Source: Aphelocoma coerulescens
Taxonomy: Eukaryota > Chordata > Aves > Passeriformes > Corvidae
Assembly: GCF_041296385.1 (NCBI RefSeq)
Contig: NW_027183804.1
Coordinates: 3,658,001-3,722,000, forward strand
Reading direction: 5' to 3'
Length of the DNA stretch: 64,000 nucleotides
Made by a program: the position numbers and the translations under genes. This document shows, piece by piece, positions 1-8,856 of the stretch. The notes below the pieces were generated by a model. It saw nothing but the letters and a program-made list of their open reading frames with translations, was not told the origin of the DNA and searched no databases. Each line of letters begins with the position of its first letter. The first letter of the stretch is position 1.

Positions 1-72
1 CTTTTGATGCAGCAGATGTTGCCAGCTGTGTTCAGCAGCTGTGGCTCAATGTTTCTGCAAAGCTTTTGTGTT

Positions 73-906
73 CCTCATGGAACCAAGGAGCCTATGTGAC
101 ACTGCAGGGGCTGATGGCATCAAGGAGACAATTGTGACAGTACAGAACCTCCTAGAAACAAGGCTCCATTGTGACACCGTGGGGAATCATGGACTCAAGG
201 AGTCCATTGTGACACGGCCAGGCCGCATGGAACCAATAGTCCATTGTTACACGGCGGATTCAAGAAGACCATGGTGACACCACGGAGCATCACGGAACCA
301 TAGTCCATTGTGACACAGCGGGGCCTCATGGAAACGAGGGCACCATTGTGGCAAAGCAGGGCCTAATGGAAGCATGGAGAGCATTGGGACATTGTGGGGA
401 ATCATGGAAGCATGGAGAGCATTGTTACACTAAGGAAACTCCTGGAACCAAGATGACCACTGGCACATCATGGAACCTCATGGAAGCAAGCCTCCATGAT
501 GACTTTGGAGGGCCTCATGGAGCACAGGATCCATTGTGACACAGCAGGACCTGGTGCAACCAAGGAGCCTTTGTGATACTCCAGATGCGCATGGAAGCCA
601 GGGTGCACTGAGACACAGCGGGGCCTTGTTGGAACCAAAGACACCTCTGCAAAAAGCAGGCGAGCTCATAGAAGCAAGGAGTCCATTGTTACAACATCAA
701 ACCTGTGGAACCAAGGGACCATTGTGACACTGCGGGGCCTCATGGAACCAATTGTCCATGATGACAATGCGGATCAAAGGAGACCATGGTGACACTGCGG
801 AACCGCATGGAACCAACGAGCCATTGTGACACAGTGGGGCCTCATGGAATCAAGGAGACCATTGTGACCCAGGTGTTGCATGTGAAGGCAAGGAGCCATT
901 ATGCCA
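73..906 (+). repeat. Internal ~37-bp degenerate minisatellite (representative, unit 1)
   Basis: About 22 diverged copies of a motif close to CCATTGTGACAC, then a GGGGCCTCATGG-like core, then AACCAAGGAG. Successive ATTGTGAC-type landmarks fall at 131, 168, 206, 243, (271), 307 and 344, giving steps of 37, 38 and 37 bp with one shortened step of 28 bp followed by 36 bp. Individual copies are strongly diverged from each other within a unit. The equivalent copies in different units are almost identical. The minisatellite therefore formed and decayed before the 2.2-kb unit was amplified. The period is not a multiple of three, which argues against a coding repeat. The same block sits at offsets 73-906 of every unit (73-907 where the 1-bp insertion near 302 is present). 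Confidence 0.9.
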
Positions 907-1189
907 CTTTGGGCTTCTTCCCTTGAGCTCTGCAGCTGGCTGTCCCAGCCCAGCGCACCATGTGCCACCTGCTCTCCTCAGGGCTCTGCCTGCACACAGG
1001 CCCAGGAGAAGTTTTCCTGTTTGCAAGGAAAGAATGGAAAAGCCTGAGCAGGTTTCCTAAACAACAAACCCCGCTCAGGAGCCACATGCTCAGTACAGGC
1101 TGCCTGGAACGATGGCCCCTTTCTACAAGGGTCAGTGTGAGCAGGAATGATCTCTGGGAGCAGAATTCTCGGAGTCTTTCCACTGAATT
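907..1189. other. Non-repetitive intermediate segment (unit 1; same in all units)
   Basis: This stretch separates the minisatellite from the clearly LTR-like part. I see no internal repeat and no ORF worth calling. Some of it (roughly 1005-1065) reads like parts of avian LTR or ERV sequence I remember, so the LTR-derived segment may really begin here rather than near 1190. Variants in this block separate subfamilies: offsets 983 (G/C), 1000 (G/C), 1069 (C/G), 1129 (G/A) and 1171 (G/A). Confidence 0.6.
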
Positions 1190-1307
1190 CTCTGTGCCTG
1201 TGTCTTGGGGTGACTTTAGGATGTGTATCCCCTATGGCTGCTCTATGCCCAGAAGTTAACTTGGTGCATTTCTGTGCCTTTCAACTGAGCCTGAGAGGGG
1301 GGAGAGG

Positions 1308-1315
1308 AAAAAAAA
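1308..1315 (+). repeat. A8 homopolymer
   Basis: Run of eight A in the LTR-like segment, constant in length in the copies I checked. The next variable base (offset 1317) is T in type A and C in type B units. Confidence 0.8.
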
Positions 1316-1480
1316 CTGGACAAACTTCTCAGAGCGTTTGTTCAAGGACACACATACACACTCCTCTGCATCCTGCTTGCAGCAAGAGTGCAGGAAGCAA
1401 CCTTCTTGCTTTTGAGCCAGTTTTCAGCTCCTTTTCTCTGCAGGGAGATGGAGAGTTGAACTTTGTTCTCCTGGGACTTC

Positions 1481-1493
1481 GGGGGTTTTTTTT
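1481..1493 (+). repeat. G5T8 run, length-variable between units
   Basis: In type A units this is five G then eight T. In type B units the run is one base shorter, either G5T7 (units 2, 6, 7, 8, 12, 14) or G4T8 (units 4, 16), preceded by T instead of C. It is one of three indels that set unit length. Confidence 0.85.
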
Positions 1494-2015
1494 CCCTTCT
1501 TCTCTTCTTGACTGTTTCAACATCAGACCACACTGGGACAATTTTCTCCCGAGGTGGGGGCCCTGAATGTGGGCCCATGAGCCAGCTCCAAGGAGGAGGA
1601 GGGAGACTACACCTCCAGAAGTGTTGGGGTTCCTCCCCCCTGCCATGAGGTCATGGGAGAGGGGACCCTGGGGTAGAGGCATGGCCTGGGCACAGGGTCT
1701 CCCTGCTCCCTGCTCACATGTCCCCTAATCCTGTTCAGCACTGGTTATTTTGTGTTGCCCTGTGCCAGGAGGGCCCTGCTTGTCCCGGGATTGCTCAGTT
1801 CTTTGGCAGTGCCCCGCCCATGTGGCTGGAGAAGAAAGAGCTCTGAAACTTCTCTCAAGAATCGCTCCCTATTTCTTTCCACGGGCCTCGCTGTCTAGGG
1901 ATGTTTCAGGAGACCCCACTGAAACACGGAAGGACTCTCCAATTATCCCAGCTTTCTCTCCACAGCGAGAGGTTTGAATATTTAGCATTGTTATCCTTTT
2001 CCTGTGTGTTTGTTA

Positions 2016-2021
2016 AATAAA
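2016..2021 (+). promoter_or_regulatory. AATAAA polyadenylation signal (unit 1; present in all 28 complete units)
   Basis: AATAAA sits in the R/U5-like part of the LTR-like segment and is followed by a T-rich stretch, as expected for a retroviral LTR poly(A) site. It is intact in every complete unit, including those with T at offset 2022. Whether it is used is unknown. Confidence 0.6.
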
Positions 2022-2147
2022 GAGTTTCTATCTCTTTCACTTTCTTCCAAGGAAAATTCTTTTTTCCCGAACCTGGTGGGGGAGGGCTGGGTGTAACCTG
2101 CCTTCAACCAGAGGATATTTTCCTCCAGATTTGTCCAGACCGGCACA

Positions 2148-2286
2148 GCCTGTCCTTTCCCTGGGTCTCTGTTGCAGATGGAAGCTGCTGGTGCCATTCT
2201 CAGCTTGAAGCCCTCTTTTGATGCAGCAGATGTTGCCAGCTGTGTTCAGCAGCTGTGGCTCAATGTTTCTGCAAAGCTTTTGTGTT
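2148..2286 (+). other. Linker between LTR-like segment and next minisatellite
   Basis: Non-repetitive sequence joining the LTR-like end to the first 37-bp motif of the next unit (offset 2148 through offset 72 of the following unit). It contains a pyrimidine-rich tract ending in TTGCAG directly before an ATG at 2178. If the LTR-like piece were the 5' LTR of a provirus, a primer-binding site should start here; I cannot identify one with confidence. Confidence 0.6.
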
Positions 2287-2351
2287 CCTCATGGAACCAA
2301 GGAGCCTATGTGACACTGCAGGGGCTGATGGCATCAAGGAGACAATTGTGA
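2178..2351 (+). other. 57-codon ORF behind splice-acceptor-like motif (not called as a gene)
   Basis: ATG at 2178, TGA at 2349-2351. The first ~38 codons lie in the non-minisatellite linker and begin MEAAGAILSL. The last ~19 are read from the first minisatellite copies. A polypyrimidine tract plus TTGCAG ends immediately before the ATG, and the frame stays open upstream for about 31 codons to a TAA at about 2094-2096. The ORF is intact at the unit junctions; the one difference I see is Y/F at codon 44, from the A/T variant at offset 94. I recognise no protein family. It could be a captured exon, a retroviral leader fragment or chance. Confidence 0.25.
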
Positions 2352-4428
2352 CAGTACAGAACCTCCTAGAAACAAGGCTCCATTGTGACACCGTGGGGAA
2401 TCATGGACTCAAGGAGCCCATTGTGACACGGCCAGGCCGCATGGAACCAATGGTTCATTGTTACACTGCGGATTCAAGAAGACCATGGTGACACCACGGA
2501 GCATCATGGAACCATACGTCCATTGTGACACAGCGGGGCCTCATGGAAACGAGGGCACCATTGTGGCAAAGCAGGGCCTAATGGAAGCATGGAGAGCATT
2601 GGGACATTGTGGGGAATCATGGAAGCATGGAGAGCATTGTGACACTAAGGAAACTCCTGGAAGCAAGATGACCACTGGCACATCATGGAACCTCATGGAA
2701 GCAAGCCTCCATGATGACTTTGGAGGGCCTCATGGAGCACAGGATCCATTGTGACACAGCAGGACCTGGTGCAACCAAGGAGCCTTTGTGATACTCCAGA
2801 TGCGCATGGAAGCCAGGGTGCACTGAGACACAGCGGGGCCTTGTTGGAACCAAAGACACCTCTGCAAAAAGCAGGCGAGCTCATAGAAGCAAGGAGTCCA
2901 TTGTTACAACATCAAACCTGTGGAACCAAGGGACCATTGTGACACTGCGGGGCCTCATGGAACCAATTGTCCATGATGACAATGCGGATCAAAGGAGACC
3001 ATGGTGACACTGCGGAACCGCATGGAACCAAGGAGCCATTGTGACACAGTGGGGCCTCATGGAATCAAGGAGACCATTGTGACCCAGGTGTTGCATGTGA
3101 AGGCAAGGAGCCATTGTGACTCTTTGGGCTTCTTCCCTTGAGCTCTGCAGCTGGCTGTCCCAGCCCAGCGCACCATGTGCCACCTGCTCTCCTCAGGGCT
3201 CTGCCTGCACACAGCCCCAGGAGAAGTTTTCCTGTTTGCAAGGAAAGAATGGAAAAGCCTGAGCAGGTTTCCTAAACAACAAACCCCGCTCAGGAGCCAC
3301 ATGCTCAGTACAGGCTGCCTGGAACGATGGCCCCTTTCTACAAGGGTCAGTGTGAGCAGGAATGATCTCTGGGAGCAGAATTCTCAGAGTCTTTCCACTG
3401 AATTCTCTGTGCCTGTGTCTTGGGGTGACTTTAGGATGTGTATCCCCTATGGCTGCTCTATGCCCAGAAGTTAACTTGGTGCATTTCTGTGCCTTTCAAC
3501 TGAGCCTGAGAGGGGGGAGAGGAAAAAAAACCGGACAAACTTCTCAGAGCGTTTGTTCAAGGACACACATACACACTCCTCTGCATCCTGCTTGCAGCAA
3601 GGGTGGAGGAAGCAACCTTCTTGCTTTTGAGCCAGTTTTCAGCTCCTTTTCTCTGCAGGGAGATGGAGAGTTGAACTTTGTTCTCCTGGGACTTTGGGGG
3701 TTTTTTTCCCTTCTTCTCTTCTTGACTGTTTCAACATCAGACCACACTGGGACAATTTTCGCCCGAGGTGGGGGCCCTGAATGTGGGCCCATGAGCCAGC
3801 TCCAAGGAGGAGGAGGGAGACTACACCTCCAGAAGTGTTGGGGTTCCTCCCCCCTGCCATGAGGTCATGGGAGAGGGGACCCTGGGGTAGAGGCATGGCC
3901 TGGGCACAGGGTCTCCCTGCTCCCTGCTCACATGTGCCCTAATCCTGTTCAGCACTGGTTATTTTGTGTTGCCCTGTGCCAGGAGGGCCCTGCTTGTCCC
4001 GGGATTGCTCAGTTCTTTGGCAGTGCCCCGCCCATGTGGCTGGAGAAGAAAGAGCTCTGAAACTTCTCTCAAGAATCGCTCCCTATTTCTTTCCACGGGC
4101 CTCGCTGTCTAGGGATGTTTCAGGAGACCCCACTGAAACACGGAAGGACTCTCCAATTATCCCAGCTTTCTCTCCACAGCGAGAGGTTTGAATATTTAGC
4201 ATTGTTATCCTTTTCCTGTGTGTTTGTTAAATAAAGAGTTTCTATCTGTTTCACTTTCTTCCAAGGAAAATTCTTTTTTCCCGAACCTGGTGGGGGAGGG
4301 CTGGGTGTAACCTGCCTTCAACCAGAGGATATTTTCCTCCAGATTTGTCCAGACCGGCACAGCCTGTCCTTTCCCTGGGGCTCTGTTGCAGATGGAAGCT
4401 GCTGGTGCCATTCTCAGCTTGAAGCCCT
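2215..4428 (+). repeat. Array unit 2 (full type B)
   Basis: Carries the complete B haplotype: G238 with T241, T253, T293 and the 1-bp insertion near 302, G448, the A904/T906 pair, C1000 and A1171. Its length stays at 2,214 because the insertion is offset by the shorter G/T run. Confidence 0.97.
3405..4361 (+). mobile_element. LTR-like segment, unit 2 (type B)
   Basis: C1317, G1387/G1391, G5T7 run, G1547 and G1722. The end carries G2034, A2049, G2128 and G2166. AATAAA is at 4230-4235. Confidence 0.6.
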
Positions 4429-6642
4429 CTTTTGATGCAGCAGATGTTGCCAGCTGTGTTCAGCAGCTGTGGCTCAATGTTTCTGCAAAGCTTTTGTGTT
4501 CCTCATGGAACCAAGGAGCCTATGTGACACTGCAGGGGCTGATGGCATCAAGGAGACAATTGTGACAGTACAGAACCTCCTAGAAACAAGGCTCCATTGT
4601 GACACCGTGGGGAATCATGGACTCAAGGAGCCCATTGTGACACGGCCAGGCCGCATGGAACCAATAGTCCATTGTTACACGGCGGATTCAAGAAGACCAT
4701 GGTGACACCACGGAGCATCACGGAACCATAGTCCATTGTGACACAGCGGGGCCTCATGGAAACGAGGGCACCATTGTGGCAAAGCAGGGCCTAATGGAAG
4801 CATGGAGAGCATTGGGACATTGTGGGGAATCATGGAAGCATGGAGAGCATTGTGACACTAAGGAAACTCCTGGAACCAAGATGACCACTGGCACATCATG
4901 GAACCTCATGGAAGCAAGCCTCCATGATGACTTTGGAGGGCCTCATGGAGCACAGGATCCATTGTGACACAGCAGGACCTGGTGCAACCAAGGAGCCTTT
5001 GTGATACTCCAGATGCGCATGGAAGCCAGGGTGCACTGAGACACAGCGGGGCCTTGTTGGAACCAAAGACACCTCTGCAAAAAGCAGGCGAGCTCATAGA
5101 AGCAAGGAGTCCATTGTTACAACATCAAACCTGTGGAACCAAGGGACCATTGTGACACTGCGGGGCCTCATGGAACCAATTGTCCATGATGACAATGCGG
5201 ATCAAAGGAGACCATGGTGACACTGCGGAACCGCATGGAACCAAGGAGCCATTGTGACACAGTGGGGCCTCATGGAATCAAGGAGACCATTGTGACCCAG
5301 GTGTTGCATGTGAAGGCAAGGAGCCATTGTGCCACTTTGGGCTTCTTCCCTTGAGCTCTGCAGCTGGCTGTCCCAGCCCAGCGCACCATGTGCCACCTGC
5401 TCTCCTCAGGGTTCTGCCTGCACACAGGCCCAGGAGAAGTTTTCCTGTTTGCAAGGAAAGAATGGAAAAGCCTGAGCAGGTTTCCTAAACAACAAACCCC
5501 GCTCAGGAGCCACATGCTCCGTACAGGCTGCCTGGAACGATGGCCCCTTTCTACAAGGGTCAGTGTGAGCAGGAATGATCTCTGGGAGCAGAATTCTCGG
5601 AGTCTTTCCACTGAATTCTCTGTGCCTGTGTCTTGGGGTGACTTTAGGATGTGTATCCCCTATGGCTGCTCTATGCCCAGAAGTTAACTTGGTGCATTTC
5701 TGTGCCTTTCAACTGAGCCTGAGAGGGGGGAGAGGAAAAAAAACTGGACAAACTTCTCAGAGCGTTTGTTCAAGGACACACATACACACTCCTCTGCATC
5801 CTGCTTGCAGCAAGAGTGCAGGAAGCAACCTTCTTGCTTTTGAGCCAGTTTTCAGCTCCTTTTCTCTGCAGGGAGATGGAGAGTTGAACTTTGTTCTCCT
5901 GGGACTTCGGGGGTTTTTTTTCCCTTCTTCTCTTCTTGACTGTTTCAACATCAGACCACACTGGGACAATTTTCTCCCGAGGTGGGGGCCCTGAATGTGG
6001 GCCCATGAGCCAGCTCCAAGGAGGAGGAGGGAGACTACACCTCCAGAAGTGTTGGGGTTCCTCCCCCCTGCCATGAGGTCATGGGAGAGGGGACCCTGGG
6101 GTAGAGGCATGGCCTGGGCACAGGGTCTCCCTGCTCCCTGCTCACATGTGCCCTAATCCTGTTCAGCACTGGTTATTTTGTGTTGCCCTGTGCCAGGAGG
6201 GCCCTGCTTGTCCCGGGATTGCTCAGTTCTTTGGCAGTGCCCCGCCCATGTGGCTGGAGAAGAAAGAGCTCTGAAACTTCTCTCAAGAATCGCTCCCTAT
6301 TTCTTTCCACGGGCCTCGCTGTCTAGGGATGTTTCAGGAGACCCCACTGAAACACGGAAGGACTCTCCAATTATCCCAGCTTTCTCTCCACAGCGAGAGG
6401 TTTGAATATTTAGCATTGTTATCCTTTTCCTGGGTGTTTGTTAAATAAAGAGTTTCTATCTCTTTCACTTTCTTCCGAGGAAAATTCTTTTTTCCCGAAC
6501 CTGGTGGGGGAGGGCTGGGTGTAACCTGCCTTCAACCAGAGGATATTTTCCTCCACATTTGTCCAGACCGGCACAGCCTGTCCTTTCCCTGGGTCTCTGT
6601 TGCAGATGGAAGCTGCTGGTGCCATTCTCAGCTTGAAGCCCT
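4429..6642 (+). repeat. Array unit 3 (type A)
   Basis: A238, short 5' form (no insertion near 302), G901 and G1000. Two private changes: T at offset 984 (window 5412) and C at offset 1092 (window 5520). Confidence 0.97.
5618..6575 (+). mobile_element. LTR-like segment, unit 3 (type A)
   Basis: T1547 like units 1, 13 and 22-29. The end has G2005, C2034, G2049, C2128 and T2166, a set shared exactly with the end of unit 7. AATAAA at 6444-6449. Confidence 0.6.
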
Positions 6643-8856
6643 CTTTTGATGCAGCAGATGTTGCCAGCTGTGTTCAGCAGCTGTGGCTCAATGTTTCTGC
6701 AAAGCTTTTGTGTTCCTCATGGAACCAAGGAGCCTATGTGACACTGCAGGGGCTGATGGCATCAAGGAGACAATTGTGACAGTACAGAACCTCCTAGAAA
6801 CAAGGCTCCATTGTGACACCGTGGGGAATCATGGACTCAAGGAGCCCATTGTGACACGGCCAGGCCGCATGGAACCAATGGTCCATTGTTACACTGCGGA
6901 TTCAAGAAGACCATGGTGACACCACGGAGCATCATGGAACCATACGTCCATTGTGACACAGCGGGGCCTCATGGAAACGAGGGCACCATTGTGGCAAAGC
7001 AGGGCCTAATGGAAGCATGGAGAGCATTGGGACATTGTGGGGAATCATGGAAGCATGGAGAGCATTGTGACACTAAGGAAACTCCTGGAACCAAGATGAC
7101 CACTGGCACATCATGGAACCTCATGGAAGCAAGCCTCCATGATGACTTTGGAGGGCCTCATGGAGCACAGGATCCATTGTGACACAGCAGGACCTGGTGC
7201 AACCAAGGAGCCTTTGTGATACTCCAGATGCGCATGGAAGCCAGGGTGCACTGAGACACAGCGGGGCCTTGTTGGAACCAAAGACACCTCTGCAAAAAGC
7301 AGGCGAGCTCATAGAAGCAAGGAGTCCATTGTTACAACATCAAACCTGTGGAACCAAGGGACCATTGTGACACTGCGGGGCCTCATGGAACCAATTGTCC
7401 ATGATGACAATGCGGATCAAAGGAGACCATGGTGACACTGCGGAACCGCATGGAACCAAGGAGCCATTGTGACACAGTGGGGCCTCATGGAATCAAGGAG
7501 ACCATTGTGACCCAGGTGTTGCATGTGAAGGCAAGGAGCCATTGTGACTCTTTGGGCTTCTTCCCTTGAGCTCTGCAGCTGGCTGTCCCAGCCCAGCGCA
7601 CCATGTGCCACCTGCTCTCCTCAGGGCTCTGCCTGCACACAGCCCCAGGAGAAGTTTTCCTGTTTGCAAGGAAAGAATGGAAAAGCCTGAGCAGGTTTCC
7701 TAAACAACAAACCCCGCTCAGGAGCCACATGCTCAGTACAGGCTGCCTGGAACGATGGCCCCTTTCTACAAGGGTCAGTGTGAGCAGGAATGATCTCTGG
7801 GAGCAGAATTCTCAGAGTCTTTCCACTGAATTCTCTGTGCCTGTGTCTTGGGGTGACTTTAGGATGTGTATCCCCTATGGCTGCTCTATGCCCAGAAGTT
7901 AACTTGGTGCATTTCTGTGCCTTTCAACTGAGCCTGAGAGGGGGGAGAGGAAAAAAAACCGGACAAACTTCTCAGAGCGTTTGTTCAAGGACACACATAC
8001 ACACTCCTCTGCATCCTGCTTGCAGCAAGGGTGGAGGAAGCAACCTTCTTGCTTTTGAGCCAGTTTTCAGCTCCTTTTCTCTGCAGGGAGATGGAGAGTT
8101 GAACTTTGTTCTCCTGGGACTTTGGGGTTTTTTTTCCCTTCTTCTCTTCTTGACTGTTTCAACATCAGACCACACTGGGACAATTTTCGCCCGAGGTGGG
8201 GGCCCTGAATGTGGGCCCATGAGCCAGCTCCAAGGAGGAGGAGGGAGACTACACCTCCAGAAGTGTTGGGGTTCCTCCCCCCTGCCATGAGGTCATGGGA
8301 GAGGGGACCCTGGGGTAGAGGCATGGCCTGGGCACAGGGTCTCCCTGCTCCCTGCTCACATGTGCCCTAATCCTGTTCAGCACTGGTTATTTTGTGTTGC
8401 CCTGTGCCAGGAGGGCCCTGCTTGTCCCGGGATTGCTCAGTTCTTTGGCAGTGCCCCGCCCATGTGGCTGGAGAAGAAAGAGCTCTGAAACTTCTCTCAA
8501 GAATCGCTCCCTATTTCTTTCCACGGGCCTCGCTGTCTAGGGATGTTTCAGGAGACCCCACTGAAACACGGAAGGACTCTCCAATTATCCCAGCTTTCTC
8601 TCCACAGCGAGAGGTTTGAATATTTAGCATTGTTATCCTTTTCCTGTGTGTTTGTTAAATAAAGAGTTTCTATCTGTTTCACTTTCTTCCAAGGAAAATT
8701 CTTTTTTCCCGAACCTGGTGGGGGAGGGCTGGGTGTAACCTGCCTTCAACCAGAGGATATTTTCCTCCAGATTTGTCCAGACCGGCACAGCCTGTCCTTT
8801 CCCTGGGGCTCTGTTGCAGATGGAAGCTGCTGGTGCCATTCTCAGCTTGAAGCCCT
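6643..8856 (+). repeat. Array unit 4 (full type B)
   Basis: T253, T293 and the insertion as in unit 2, but C241 and C448, so it is a B variant. The A904/T906 pair, C1000 and A1171 are present. Confidence 0.97.
7833..8789 (+). mobile_element. LTR-like segment, unit 4 (type B)
   Basis: Type B with the alternative G4T8 run, otherwise seen only in unit 16. AATAAA at 8658-8663. Confidence 0.6.

Larger units (their letters stand above)
1190..2147 (+). mobile_element. LTR-like segment of endogenous retrovirus, unit 1
   Basis: The segment is about 960 bp long. From memory it resembles avian (ERVL-like, passerine-type) solo LTRs: a TGACTTTAGG-containing start, a central purine-rich stretch with GGGCCCATGAGCCAGC, an AATAAA at 2016-2021, a T-rich U5-like tail with TTTTTTCCCGAACC at about 2060-2073, and an end near CGGCACA at 2141-2147. 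TG near 1193-1201 and CA at 2144-2147 would fit LTR ends, but the left boundary is uncertain. No gag, pol or env remnant and no second LTR are present, so it looks like a solo LTR or LTR fragment caught in the satellite. Unit 1 carries T1547, A1694 and C1722, and an end with C2034, A2049 and T2166. Confidence 0.65.
1..2214 (+). repeat. Array unit 1 (type A)
   Basis: First complete unit. It carries A238 (shared with units 3, 13 and 19), A901, G983 and G1000. Three private changes lie in its minisatellite half: T at 203, T at 427 and C at 817. It most resembles unit 13, twelve units away. Confidence 0.97.

Noticed and set aside
41..539. Reading frames of 63-98 aa in the minisatellite with repeated 'HCDT' and 'MEP' words
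   Set aside because: The words come from the 37-bp motif; the period is not a multiple of three, so the frame is not kept from copy to copy as a coding repeat would require.
73..906. CRISPR-like array
   Set aside because: The ~37-bp motif repeats directly without unique spacers and is degenerate; the setting is eukaryotic.
899..1183. Minus-strand 94-113-aa frame in the intermediate segment
   Set aside because: Start and end move with single variants (offsets 901, 904, 906), and there is no domain or upstream signal.
1147..1566. Recurrent 139- or 166-aa plus-strand reading frame in every unit
   Set aside because: It lies across the LTR-like segment, its length depends on a homopolymer run, it has no recognisable domain, and overlapping frames of similar size occur on both strands. 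It is repeated only because the DNA is repeated.
1329..1682. Recurrent 117-aa minus-strand frame (85 aa in type B units)
   Set aside because: Antisense to the LTR-like segment, changed by the G/T run length, low-complexity composition, no known family.
2060..2095. G-quadruplex candidate in the GGGGGAGGGCTGGG region
   Set aside because: Only three G runs of three or more sit close together, and variant T2079 shortens one of them in several units; too weak to claim.
1190..2147. Complete endogenous provirus
   Set aside because: Only one LTR-like segment per unit and no gag, pol or env remnants; the space between successive LTR-like segments is mostly minisatellite.
1..2214. CENP-B-box-like motif that would support a centromeric satellite
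   Set aside because: Reading one unit on both strands I saw no convincing match; a motif scan would be needed to exclude a degenerate one.
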